This document shows, in pieces, positions 48,501 through 58,500 of a stretch of DNA of 64,000 nt. The stretch comes from Pseudoalteromonas sp. GCY (lineage in GTDB: Bacteria > Pseudomonadota > Gammaproteobacteria > Enterobacterales > Alteromonadaceae). How positions within the stretch are numbered: position 1 is the stretch's first letter; every line of letters begins with the position of its first letter. The notes under the pieces were generated by a model. That model saw nothing but the letters and a program-made list of their open reading frames with translations. It had not been told where the DNA came from and did no database searches. A program made the position numbers and the translations under genes. Location: the NCBI RefSeq assembly GCF_016695175.1, contig NZ_CP068022.1, positions 544,001 through 608,000 of the forward strand, given 5' to 3'.

Positions 48501-51500
48501 TGAAGCGGAGACGGCCATTCATTCAACACTTGTAAATACAGCCCATCCGGGTTAAGTAACACTGTACTACGCAGGCTTGGGTGACGTGCTAATAGGCCTT
48601 GTATAATGGCCTCTAACACGCTTTGTGTCAGAGGTTGTGTGCATTTGAACGTCGCTATCATGTTGTACTGAGTTGCTCCTTGCAGCATTTGATCTATAAA
48701 ATAGATCCGCTGCTGAGCATAAGACAATGGCGCCAGCTGTCCTGCATCAAGCCGCTCAATTTTCGGCAACAGAGTCGTCTCAGATGCTTGGTCTATCAAT
48801 TGTGCTTGCTCTGCCAGAATCGGCGAATCAAAAACCGCTTGTACTGATAGTGTCTTGCCAAACTCACGCTCAATATGATCCACTAGCCGAATAACCACTA
48901 AAGAATGCCCACCTAAGTCAAACAAGTTGCTTTCACCACCCAACTGGTCACCATCTAATTGCAATATAGACTGCCAGATATGAGCCAAAGTACGTTCAGT
49001 ATGTGTACGCAAAGGCCTTTGTGGAATACTGTGTGAATTCAGTGTGATCTTAGGCAAGTCCTTACGTTCAACCCATCCAGAAACATTGGTTGGCAACTGA
49101 GGCAATATTGCCAGACCCGACGGGACCATATAACTCGGCACGCTCTGGCGCAGTTTTTCTAGAATTACTTTCTCGTTGAGTGTTGCCCCTTCCTCAAGGA
49201 CGACATATGCAACCAACTGTGTCACACCTTTAGTATCTGCAGTCGCCACCACTAACGCATCTCGAACTGACTCAATTTCTAATAGGTGTTGCTTAATTTC
49301 AGCCAGTTCCACCCTGAAGCCGCGCACCTGGATTTGTTCATCTCGGCGGCCCACAAAGTGCAGCTGCCCATTGTGACGCCAACGTACCAGATCACCGGTT
49401 TGATAAACTCTTCCAGAGTGTTCAATATGATCAGGCATAAAACGCTCGTTACTGAGTTCTGGGCGATTATGATAGCCAAGCGCAACACCTTGACCTCCAA
49501 TATATAGCTCTCCTATCACCCCTGGCGGCTGGAGCCGTTTGTTGGCATCCAACACATAAAGTTTCGTACCAGGTGTTGGCCCACCAATTGCTGGAGCCTG
49601 TGTCGCCTCTTGTTCCGACAGTTCAGCAATGCTTGATGTAATCGTCGTTTCTGTTGGTCCATAGGCATTCATTAGGCGGATCCGGCCAAACAAACCAAGC
49701 TGACGCCATAGCCCGGGAATATAGGCAGACATTGCATCTCCGCCCGTAACGACACTGCGTAAAGAGGTTGTTTCCCAGAATTGGGCGCGCTTTTGCACTT
49801 CCAGGCAAGTCAACAGCTCCAGGCAATAAGCCGGCGGCATATCCGTTGCTGTGATCCCGTGTTTACTCACATAATCGTAAAACTTTTCAACGGACCAAAC
49901 AGGTCCATTGCGAAGATGTACTGTCGCACCTGCGAGCAAACCTGCAAGCAACTGTTCTAAGGAACCATCAACACTCATTGAGAAAAATGGCAAGACTTTG
50001 TCATCATGTGTGTAGCCATAGTAGTCTTTCATGCCTTGGCAGTGTGCAGCTAGACCACCATTAGACAGTACAACACCTTTTGGAGTGCCCGTTGTTCCTG
50101 ACGTATAAATCATGTACGCAGTACTTTGCGGGTTGATGCTTCGTTGCGGCAAGACCGACACCGACGCACATAAAGGATCGTAACCCACTAACTGACTTGC
50201 AAGTCCATGTTGCTGCTCCATGGTACCGGGTCCAACTAACAAGAGTTCGACTTCAGCATCTTGGAGAATGAATTCAACGCGCGGTGCCGGAAATTCGGGG
50301 TCAATAGGCAGATAGATAGCATTGAGCTTAAGCGTTGCCAGTAACGCTATGACAGCTTCAATTCCATTGTGCATACAAGACGCAATCGCTTTCCCCGCTA
50401 AATTCAATGGCATTAATTGACTAACTAGTAAATCGACATTTCTCTGCAACTGTTCGAAGGTCACCGCTTGCTCATTCACTACCAATGCCTGAGATTTGGC
50501 ATATTTCTGGTAAGCTAGCTCCATCAACGCCACGATATTGTCAGACTCATCGTACGGCGTCGCCCCATTACCCCAGTTTAATACTTGATTTTGCTGCTCC
50601 GGCGTCGTGATTGCGAACTCGCTCAATTTAGATTGGGGTGCGCTACATACCGACTCGATAAGGGCAACCAAACTATCAAGCAATGTATTTATTTGCGCTT
50701 CACTGAATAAATTAATATTGAATTCAAATTCAAGAAGTAACCGATTTTCATCTCGGGCAAAACCACACGTTAGTTCAAACTTAGCTCGATTTGCAGCAAC
50801 CTGACGAGGCTGCCACTGCTGGGGCAGCGCTTCTGTCACTTCAGCAAAGGCATCAAAGCTATAAGCGATTTGACACAAAGGACTATAAGCCTGAGTTCGC
50901 TCAGGTTTAAGTGCTTCCACTAAGGCTTCAAAGGGTACCAACTGGCGTACCTGCATCTCATTAGAAGATGTCCTGACTTGTGCCAGTAAAGTTAAAAAAG
51001 AGTCCTGCCAGTCTAGTGTCTCTCTGGCGACTAATGTATTTACAAACAGACCTATAATGCTGTCACTACCTGGCAAGTCTCGATTGGCAACCGGGATTGC
51101 AAATACCACATCATTTTGGCCACTAATGCGCGCTTGCCAAAGCGTAAATATAGCTTGCATCAGCATGCTCATACTAACCTGATTCGTCACTGCGAGCTGT
51201 GTTAAGGCCTCGTGTAGTTGCACCGGAATTTGACGTCCCAAACTGTGACCTTCATCACTCAGCTTTGCAAGTCTTGGCAGATCTGTCGGAATGCTATGTA
51301 GTTTAGGAAGCCCCTCCAGCTTTTGCCGCCACCATGACAACTGCTCTTTTATTCCTTTTGAGCCAAGGTGTGTCTGTTGCCAGTGGCAATAATCCAGATA
51401 ATTGACTTCTTCACTCAGGTTAACCGGCTTACCAGACAACAACTGCTCATAAACATATAAGAATTGCTTAAGTAGCAATGATTGAGACCAACCATCAGTA

Positions 51501-52090
51501 AGGAGGTGATGCAAAGTCAGCAATAATACATACTGCTGTGTATTTTGCTTTATCAGGGTTGCGCGGATCAGTAAATCATTTTGTAGATTGAACCCAGTGT
51601 TGGCTTCGTCATACTCCATTTGTGCAATTCGAGACTCATCGCTTTCACACAACCGGGTGAGCCTGAAGCCATGCTCAGCCCTCACCTGCTGCTGATACTC
51701 CCCACCAACACGCGCAAAATTAACCCTTAATGCCGCGTTATGTTCTATGAGTATTTGCATCGCCCGCTCAAGCGTATCAGCACAAATAACGCCGGACAGA
51801 TTGATTGACATTGATACATTATACTGAGCGTTGTCCCCTAACTCTGCCATAATCAACATCCGTTGTTGTGCACTGGATACGGGATGCCATTGACGCGTCA
51901 TATCGGCTTTTGGAAACTCAACCTGATCGCTACTTAGCACCTCAATTAGTTGTGACTTATGCGCCTTGATCTGGCTCGCAAGTTCAGCATCAATCGCCCC
52001 ATGATGAGAACGTGTTTTAAGCTTTCCATTGTCCACAAAGGCCTGAACACCACGCTCAGCCAATTCAACAAGTAACTGCTCGACTACCAT
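45584..52090 (-). CDS. NRPS-4: two-module C-A-T-C-A-T
   Basis: A 2168-residue protein. TubC-like docking (MVVEQLLVELAERGVQAF), C1 (HHLLTDG), A1 (YTSGTTGTPKG), T1 (DLGGHSLVVIR), C2 (HHIATDG), A2 (FTSGSTGKPKA), T2 (SLGGHSILIMQ). A1 code by eye is D-G-E-D-V-G-A-I-T-K. The acidic Glu239 and Asp278 suggest a basic side chain such as Arg, Lys or Orn, but this is a guess. A2 code is D-S-A-A-I-A-E-V-W-K, from a variant A4 (SSFAFDSSIAGIM); not assigned. It begins three bases after the NRPS-3 stop, and its stop overlaps NRPS-5. The C-terminal tail (NNYNSKDIII) differs from the acidic tails of the others. Confidence 0.94.
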   Translation of the reverse strand: MVVEQLLVELAERGVQAFVDNGKLKTRSHHGAIDAELASQIKAHKSQLIEVLSSDQVEFPKADMTRQWHPVSSAQQRMLIMAELGDNAQYNVSMSINLSGVICADTLERAMQILIEHNAALRVNFARVGGEYQQQVRAEHGFRLTRLCESDESRIAQMEYDEANTGFNLQNDLLIRATLIKQNTQQYVLLLTLHHLLTDGWSQSLLLKQFLYVYEQLLSGKPVNLSEEVNYLDYCHWQQTHLGSKGIKEQLSWWRQKLEGLPKLHSIPTDLPRLAKLSDEGHSLGRQIPVQLHEALTQLAVTNQVSMSMLMQAIFTLWQARISGQNDVVFAIPVANRDLPGSDSIIGLFVNTLVARETLDWQDSFLTLLAQVRTSSNEMQVRQLVPFEALVEALKPERTQAYSPLCQIAYSFDAFAEVTEALPQQWQPRQVAANRAKFELTCGFARDENRLLLEFEFNINLFSEAQINTLLDSLVALIESVCSAPQSKLSEFAITTPEQQNQVLNWGNGATPYDESDNIVALMELAYQKYAKSQALVVNEQAVTFEQLQRNVDLLVSQLMPLNLAGKAIASCMHNGIEAVIALLATLKLNAIYLPIDPEFPAPRVEFILQDAEVELLLVGPGTMEQQHGLASQLVGYDPLCASVSVLPQRSINPQSTAYMIYTSGTTGTPKGVVLSNGGLAAHCQGMKDYYGYTHDDKVLPFFSMSVDGSLEQLLAGLLAGATVHLRNGPVWSVEKFYDYVSKHGITATDMPPAYCLELLTCLEVQKRAQFWETTSLRSVVTGGDAMSAYIPGLWRQLGLFGRIRLMNAYGPTETTITSSIAELSEQEATQAPAIGGPTPGTKLYVLDANKRLQPPGVIGELYIGGQGVALGYHNRPELSNERFMPDHIEHSGRVYQTGDLVRWRHNGQLHFVGRRDEQIQVRGFRVELAEIKQHLLEIESVRDALVVATADTKGVTQLVAYVVLEEGATLNEKVILEKLRQSVPSYMVPSGLAILPQLPTNVSGWVERKDLPKITLNSHSIPQRPLRTHTERTLAHIWQSILQLDGDQLGGESNLFDLGGHSLVVIRLVDHIEREFGKTLSVQAVFDSPILAEQAQLIDQASETTLLPKIERLDAGQLAPLSYAQQRIYFIDQMLQGATQYNMIATFKCTQPLTQSVLEAIIQGLLARHPSLRSTVLLNPDGLYLQVLNEWPSPLQYHDLVAYSHNEQQATIKRILSEEGARKFNLNSDIPCKVHVCALTHDNTQLIFNFHHIATDGWSMNILMREFAVLLEAHMSGVSAKLQELTHTYGDFSAWQKQALSGSYLETLQDYWNKQLDGLPELHSLPLDYVRPATQTFSANTVSQVLSVADAAKLSTLAKRENTTLFTLLMSVFTNTLSHFSGQQDIVIGTPVANRAMREVQGVIGCLVNMLVLRQDVPVKGTFREFLHKTRLVHTSALQHQHMPFDMLVELLSPVRSQAYSPLFQVLFTMESEQRTSSEEDGLLVPVGTEAQSIQYDLTLKVDESDERGLVFTLDYNCALFRVETVQSMLEAMMRQLSVVMDNPELSLTALNQAASGHHTLSELKAPGLLPRIDEQISETAKLSASDTAVVCGQDSLSYQALEQQATLLAGQLIAAGLTVGAHVAVGLPRGVDYITAMLAVFKAGGVYVPLDLSYPTARLAQMLEIAKPQFMITLSDIALGTGQTPRIELDKLDLIPATQLPDTEQDALAYLIFTSGSTGKPKAVMVGHQQLTHSNQSRIQFYGKQPCNFAMLSSFAFDSSIAGIMSTLSCGGKLVLNEQSEVPLLSQLPQMIRGHAITHLLAIPSLYEALLKTDSLLPEHVICAGEAMAGAIASLHFSKNHTGCLYNEYGPTEGTVWSTAYRVKKEDVSGNVPIGQPVAHAGVLVLDSQHNPVAHGAVGELFIYGHGIAQGYLERPEETESRFIELTVGSTKVKGYLSGDLVRYRHDGELLFLGRNDDQIKLRGFRIELTDIQSSMMTHQDVEHTEVLLSKTKEPYLSAFYHAAAEISESQWRQYLSPLLPEHMIPTRFTYVDRIPLTPNGKVNKELLLKQESLPSAEGEAPQTDVEIKLARLLSELLGIKGPVTRETDFFSLGGHSILIMQLITHIEEVFGVKLSIKDVFEKPQLSQLSAVIESQLSSQDDTERYSKLKKAEQANNNYNSKDIII

Positions 52091-52093
52091 ATA

Positions 52094-55000
52094 CTACCAC
52101 TCCAGCTCTTCTGCTTCTTTGACCGTACTCAGCGCCTGGGCAACTGAGTTTTGTGCCATTGCAGCGTTCAAGGCCGTCGCAAGGTCTGCAACGGTTAAAC
52201 GGTCGAATAGCTGAGTTGGGTTAAAATCGGCATAGATCTTTTCACGTATTGTGGCCAATACTTTTACTACCAGCAGGGAATGACCGCCTAGGGAGAAAAA
52301 GTTATCGTCCAGCCCAATACGATCAGCAGGGATCCCCAGTACCTCGCTCCAAATCTCAATCACTGTCTTTTCAACTTCAGTCTTTGGTGCCCTAAAGTGG
52401 CTATCTGCAAGTGCTTTTTCCGCGCCCGGTAGCGCAGCAACGTCAACTTTACCATTGACGGTTAACGGCAGCTCCGTGACAAAGATGTAATCAACAGGCT
52501 GCATATAATCAGGCAATTGCTGGCGTAAAGAAGCTTTCAACGAAAACAGTACTTCACGTAACTCTGCCTCAGGCAATGCTTCTGTAACCAAATAGGAGGT
52601 TAAACGAGCTTCATTGTTTTCAGAATTAAGAACACAGGTATATGACAACTCAACCGCTTCATGTGTACAAATCAATGCATTGATTTCTGCCACTTCAATC
52701 CTAAATCCTCGTAACTTTACCTGCTCGTCGACCCGCCCTATGAATTCGAGTGTTCGGGTGTTCCCATCCAGATTCAGTTTCTGGCAAACCATATCACCCG
52801 TTTTGTAAAATCGACCTGATAGTCCCGGTAATTTTGTAAAACGTTCGTTTTGCTCAGGCGAGCCGTGGAGATAGCCTTTTGCCAAGCCAGGGCCACCGAT
52901 GTACAACTCTCCAATTCCGCCATTTGGTACATAAGCACCACAATCATTCACCAGTACAGCTTCAACATTAGCCAACGGCAGACCGATATCAATTGTGTGG
53001 CCTGTTTTTTCCGCTGGTGTTATGCAGTGACTAATACATCCGACAGTGGCCTCAGTAGGCCCATATTCGTTAACAAAAACGGCGTTAGGTAACATCGCTT
53101 GCCAGGGCGCAAGCACCTGATTTGTCAATGACTCTCCGCCAATAACGATACAATGCGCGGCATCGAACTGGGCTTTCTTAGTGGCTTTACTAAATATCTC
53201 AAGGTGCGCGGGAGTGAGCTTAAAGAGCTTGGGAGCACCGGCAAGGTGGTGACGGATCTGTTCAGTCACCGAGTCTTCCGTTGGGAACTCACAAGACCCT
53301 CCGTTCAACAGTGGGTACCAAAATGAAGTAACCGTTGCATCGAATCCAATCGACGTGGTCACAATACTATTCAGCGGAGGCTGATAGTGTAACGCAACCT
53401 GGTCGAGATAATGTACGACACTACCATGCTCTACCAAAACCCCTTTAGGTTGACCGGATGAGCCAGACGTATAGATTTGATATGCCAGGTCGGTTGTAGA
53501 ACATGACACTGCTGGGTTTTGCGTTGAGTACCCCTGTAAAGCACTCTGTAGACCACTTTCATCCAAGCTCAGTACAACGTTCAGCTGCCCTTCGAATAAC
53601 TCTGCCAGTGATTGCTGCGTCAGCATAATGGTTAACTGAGCGTCTTCGGCCATAGCCAAAATCCGTGCCTGTGGCAACTTGGCATCAAAAGGAATATAAC
53701 GACCACCAGCTTTAAGTATTGAGAGTATAGCCAGGGGCAAGTCAATATCTGGCAGCATGCAAACACCCAAAGCACTGCCAGGCCCTACCCCAAGTGCTCG
53801 CAAGCAATGCGCTAATTGATTGGCTCGTTCGTTAAGTTCAGCGTATGAAAAACTACCTTGATCACACACAACGGCGGTACTTTGAGGAGTATTCAGTACT
53901 TGTTGCTCAAACCTCTGATGTAAGCACTGCTGTGGTAGAGCTATCTGCCGCTCAGATGAAATGACGTTCACGCCACCCATATCAAGAGACTTAACGGCGC
54001 ATTTAGGATCGTTGAGAATGGCTGCAATCAAAGGCTCTAGCGTGGCAAGCATGGCATTGATGGTTGCTGTCTCTATAACTTTTGCATTGTACTCAAACCC
54101 AACATACAATCCTCGTTCAGAGGTTTCAGCGCGCATAGTCAAGTCAAAGTTGGCATGTACATGCTGCTTATCACCATACATTGGTTCCAAATGCAGCTCA
54201 TTCATCTGCGCTTCTAATTGCTCTGCTTGCTCATACTCAAATATGATCTGAAAGAGTGGTGAGCGCCCAGCCCTACGGGGTGGATTTAGCTCATCTACTA
54301 CAGCGTCAAATGGAACATCCTGGTTTGCATTCGCTTCAATATAAGTCTTGCGCATACGCTCAAGATAAACCTGAAACTCAGGATTGTCAGAAATGTCGCT
54401 ATACAGTGCAACTGTGTTGGCAAAAAAGCCAATCAACGACATTAATTCATCCTGCTGACGATTGGTAAATGTCGTGCCAACCAGCACTTTATCCTGATTT
54501 GAATACCTTGCAACCATAAGACTCATAATGGCATGCATCATCACAAACATGCTCACACCGCTTCTGCCCGCTAACGCTTTCAACCCTGCTGCAGTTTCTT
54601 TAGAGTACCAACGATATTCATAAGCACATTCATTATCCGTCTCATTGCCTACAAAATTCACTACTGGCAAACTATGAAAAGCCGGTGCTGACTTCAACTT
54701 ATTCAACCAATAAGTAAGCTGCTTGGGCGCAGCTCTTTCAAGAAGCGACTGATGAAACAGAGTATAATCAAGATATTGAATGGGCAGTTCAGGCATGCGT
54801 GGTTCAACCTGATTAGCATAAGCCTCATAAGCCTGCACAAACTCTTGACTGAACAAGTTCATTGACCAAGCATCCATCGTAATGTGGTGGATGATGGAAA
54901 TAAGAACTCCCTGGTTTTCTGACAGTCGTAAGAAAACCACCTTTAACATCAGCTCATTTTCCAAATCGAAACGCGTCTTAGCGGCTTCGTTTAAGTGCTC

Positions 55001-55504
55001 CTGAACAACGACATCCTGTTCAGCGCCACTAAAATGACGCAGATCATGTTCTGCAATAGCAAAACTGACCTCCGTATCTATCACCTGTCTTGGCTCTCCA
55101 GCTTCCTCAATAAACCGAGTACGGAGTGGCTCATGCCTGTTGACAAGATAATTAAATGCCTGATTGGCCACTGACACGTCGAAAGGACCTGTCAATTTCA
55201 ATGCCGCAGTTGTCGCATAGTTCGCAGCAAATGATTGGTATTTTTCGATAAACCACAATCGTCTCTGCGTTGCTGATAGAGGGTAGTTGAATTGGTTTCG
55301 AGGCTGCTGGGGGATAGAATTAACACGCTGACTTTCTTCTGAAAGTTTTGCCAAGATATCAGGCTTAAATTGCTTTATTTGTGCCACCAATTCAGGGGTT
55401 AAAGTCTGCTTGTTGCTTCGCACAACTAGCTCACCTTGCTCGCCCAATGCCAAGCGCACACTTTTCTCACTCAATGTACGAAACAAATCTGTTAGGTTGC
55501 TCAT
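52094..55504 (-). CDS. NRPS-3: C-A-T module, asparagine-type
   Basis: A 1136-residue single module: TubC-like docking (1-55), condensation (about 70-500), adenylation (about 525-1000, YTSGSSGQPKG, YGPTEATVG, NGKVDV) and carrier (SLGGHSLLVVK). The code reads D-A-T-K-V-G-E-V-G-K, which matches the asparagine code DLTKxGEVGK except at position 236, so Asn is the best prediction. The condensation active-site motif is H206-H-I-T-M-D-A212, with Ala where HHxxxDG has Gly. Catalysis may still occur because the second His and the Asp are kept. It overlaps NRPS-2 by four bases. The tail ends KEAEELEW. Confidence 0.94.
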   Translation of the reverse strand: MSNLTDLFRTLSEKSVRLALGEQGELVVRSNKQTLTPELVAQIKQFKPDILAKLSEESQRVNSIPQQPRNQFNYPLSATQRRLWFIEKYQSFAANYATTAALKLTGPFDVSVANQAFNYLVNRHEPLRTRFIEEAGEPRQVIDTEVSFAIAEHDLRHFSGAEQDVVVQEHLNEAAKTRFDLENELMLKVVFLRLSENQGVLISIIHHITMDAWSMNLFSQEFVQAYEAYANQVEPRMPELPIQYLDYTLFHQSLLERAAPKQLTYWLNKLKSAPAFHSLPVVNFVGNETDNECAYEYRWYSKETAAGLKALAGRSGVSMFVMMHAIMSLMVARYSNQDKVLVGTTFTNRQQDELMSLIGFFANTVALYSDISDNPEFQVYLERMRKTYIEANANQDVPFDAVVDELNPPRRAGRSPLFQIIFEYEQAEQLEAQMNELHLEPMYGDKQHVHANFDLTMRAETSERGLYVGFEYNAKVIETATINAMLATLEPLIAAILNDPKCAVKSLDMGGVNVISSERQIALPQQCLHQRFEQQVLNTPQSTAVVCDQGSFSYAELNERANQLAHCLRALGVGPGSALGVCMLPDIDLPLAILSILKAGGRYIPFDAKLPQARILAMAEDAQLTIMLTQQSLAELFEGQLNVVLSLDESGLQSALQGYSTQNPAVSCSTTDLAYQIYTSGSSGQPKGVLVEHGSVVHYLDQVALHYQPPLNSIVTTSIGFDATVTSFWYPLLNGGSCEFPTEDSVTEQIRHHLAGAPKLFKLTPAHLEIFSKATKKAQFDAAHCIVIGGESLTNQVLAPWQAMLPNAVFVNEYGPTEATVGCISHCITPAEKTGHTIDIGLPLANVEAVLVNDCGAYVPNGGIGELYIGGPGLAKGYLHGSPEQNERFTKLPGLSGRFYKTGDMVCQKLNLDGNTRTLEFIGRVDEQVKLRGFRIEVAEINALICTHEAVELSYTCVLNSENNEARLTSYLVTEALPEAELREVLFSLKASLRQQLPDYMQPVDYIFVTELPLTVNGKVDVAALPGAEKALADSHFRAPKTEVEKTVIEIWSEVLGIPADRIGLDDNFFSLGGHSLLVVKVLATIREKIYADFNPTQLFDRLTVADLATALNAAMAQNSVAQALSTVKEAEELEW

Positions 55505-58500
55505 AACACAACCTCCATTTCATCTTTTTGGACCTGAGCATGCCTATTTTGGGTTACGCTAGATTCAATCACATGCTGCTCTACCAATGTTGCTAACTCA
55601 GCAAGCGATTGCACTTCGAATAATTGAAATGGTTCGATTTCAACTGCAAACTCATGACGGATAAGACTAAGCAACTGAATAACCAGCATAGACTGCCCAC
55701 CCAATTCAAAAAAGTTGCTATCCTTACCGATTTGAGAGTTATCAACTTCGAGCAATTGAGCCCACATATTTGCAACCTTTGACTCAGTTTCACTCAGTGC
55801 TTCATCATGCTGAACTTGATTTACTTCCGGGTCAGGTAAACGAGCAATATCCACTTTACCATTGCTGCTAAGAGGAAACTCATCAAGTAGTATAATATGG
55901 TTAGGCACCATATAATTAGGTAGCGCTTTAGCGACTTCTTGCTTTAGTTCTTCCTGACTTGGCGAAACCGCTAACTCGGCTCTGCAGGTTACATAGGCAA
56001 CCAGCGAGAGGTTTTGGTGATTAGCGCAAGTTTTTACAACCACTTTGGTAATATCATTGTGTTTCATCAGTACAGATTCAACTTCACCAAGTTCAACTCT
56101 GTAGCCACGGAGCTTAACCTGGTGATCCATGCGCCCCGCAAATATAACCACACCATCATCACGATACTTGCCACTGTCGCCAGTGCGATATAAACGACCA
56201 TATTTGGGATGCTCAAAGAAACTCTTCTGAGTGATCTCTGGTGCGTTAAAATACTCTCGTGCAACCCCAACACCACCGATATGAATTTCACCATACACAC
56301 CAGTCGGCACAAGCTCTGCAGCTTCATTAAGAATTAAGATCTTCTGATTGGATAGTGGTCTTCCGTAAGGGATGCTCGCTTGTTGGTTAGTCGCGGAGTC
56401 GATTGGATAAGAGATGGACCAGATTGATCCTTCTGTCGCTCCTCCCAAGCTGTGCAATTCTGCTTGTTTAAACACCTCTAATAGACGCCGTGGCAAGGCC
56501 GGATTTATCCAGTCTCCGCTAAGCATAAACAAGCGTAGAGAAGATTGCTCAGAGATTTTCTCAATTTCACACTGGTTGACTAACAACTCAGCACATGCGG
56601 GCACCGTATCCCAAATTGAGATATTATGTTGCTCGATAAGCTGACGCCATTTGTGAGGCGCCTTCAAATCTTGCTGAGCTGGGATAACGATCCGCCCACC
56701 GACAGCAAGCAACCCAAAGAAATCATATACCGATAGATCAAAGGATAACAAAGAGACACACAATACGGCATCCTTGGCGCCAACCTGATACCGGTTATTA
56801 ATATCCAGCAGAGTATTAACGGCACTACGGTGTTCAATTGCAACGCCTTTCGGTACACCTGTTGAGCCTGAAGTAAAAATCACATAGGCTAAATCCTGAT
56901 TGCTCTGTCTGCTGACAAACTTTGCGCAGCTTAATAGTGCTTGCTGACGTTCAAAGCTCGGTTCGCTCTGCCCATCAACATAATGGAGTTGATAATGAGA
57001 AAAAGGTTCGCCTGTATGCCTATCTACAATCAGAGTATTCGCTTGACCTTGTTGTAATACTGTTTCAATACGATCTGTTGGCCATTCCAGATCCAATGGG
57101 AGGTATGCCCCACCAGACATCATGACCGCCAGACAAGCAATCAACTGCTCGCGACCCTTTGGCAGCAAAACACCTACTAATTGATCCTTGGCAAGTTCGC
57201 CAATTTGCTTGGATAATGTGTCCGCTGCATTGAACAATGATAAATAACTCATTGCGCCTTTTTCATCCTCGACCGCCGTCGCATCAGGTGTATCAAGAAC
57301 CTGCTTTATGAACAGCTCGTGGATTAAAAGGTGGCTATCAGCGAAATGCTCTGTATCACCATGACTATGAGACTCAATTAATTCTCGACTCTGTGACGGA
57401 ACAATTTGCAAACTTAGCACAGGAGTTTGCGGTGCATCACACACATGTTCTGCTAAAGTAACGATTGCATCACTGATACGCATTATTGCTGCTTGCGTAA
57501 AGACGGAGGTCGAGTACTCTAATGTCAAATCAAGTTCGTCTTCTTTTTCAGATAATTTCAACTCAATATCAAATTTGGTACTTTGATGATCGATTTCAAA
57601 TGGTTCGAAACGAACGCCATCCAAACGTGTAACGTGTTTTTCCGTGCTATCCTGGCTGATGAATAGCTGACAAAGCGGAGTGTGGCTGGCACTGCGAGAT
57701 GGATTCAAAGTCTCAACAAGCAAATCAAACGGTACATCCTGATTTTCTTGCATCGCTAAATTGACATTACGTACTTGCTGCAAGAAGTCAGCAAAACTTG
57801 GGTTACCTGAGATATCGGTTTTTAAAACGAGGGTGTTTGCAAAAAATCCCAGCATGTCCTGAGAGCCTTTCGCCTGACGGTTCGCAACGGGCGTCCCTAT
57901 TGAGACAATAGGTTCATTGGAAAAGCGCGAAACGGTCAACGCAAACAAACTATGCATTAACATGAATGGTGTAACTTTGTAACGTACAGCCAAAGCTTTC
58001 AGTTTTTTAGTGAGCGACTCATTTAGAAATTGCTGATGCTGTTGTCCATGATACTTCTGATATTTTGGTCGAACAAAATTCAACGGTAATTGATGCACCA
58101 CGGGAACATCCGCTAATTGCTTTTGCCAGTAAGCAAGTTGTTTGCTCAGGTTTCCCGATGCTATCCAGTCACGTTGCGATTGCGCATAGTCAGAAAATTG
58201 GATGGAAACAGGGTCAAGACTTTCAATGCCATCACGATAAGCCTGTAAAAACTCCTTCACCATTAAACCGACTGACCACCCATCCGACGCAATATGATGG
58301 ATCACGAGCGCAAAAACTCCATTTGTCTCACTTTGCCGAATGTATGCAGCGCGCACCATTAAATCTTTGCTGAGATCAAACGAAGCTTGGCTAAACTCGC
58401 TAAGCTGCTGTTTAATTTTGCTTTCCTGAACTTCTGTATTTTCATGTGACAGATCAAACTGGGCAATATCAAACACAAATTCGTCATTGATTATTTGAAC

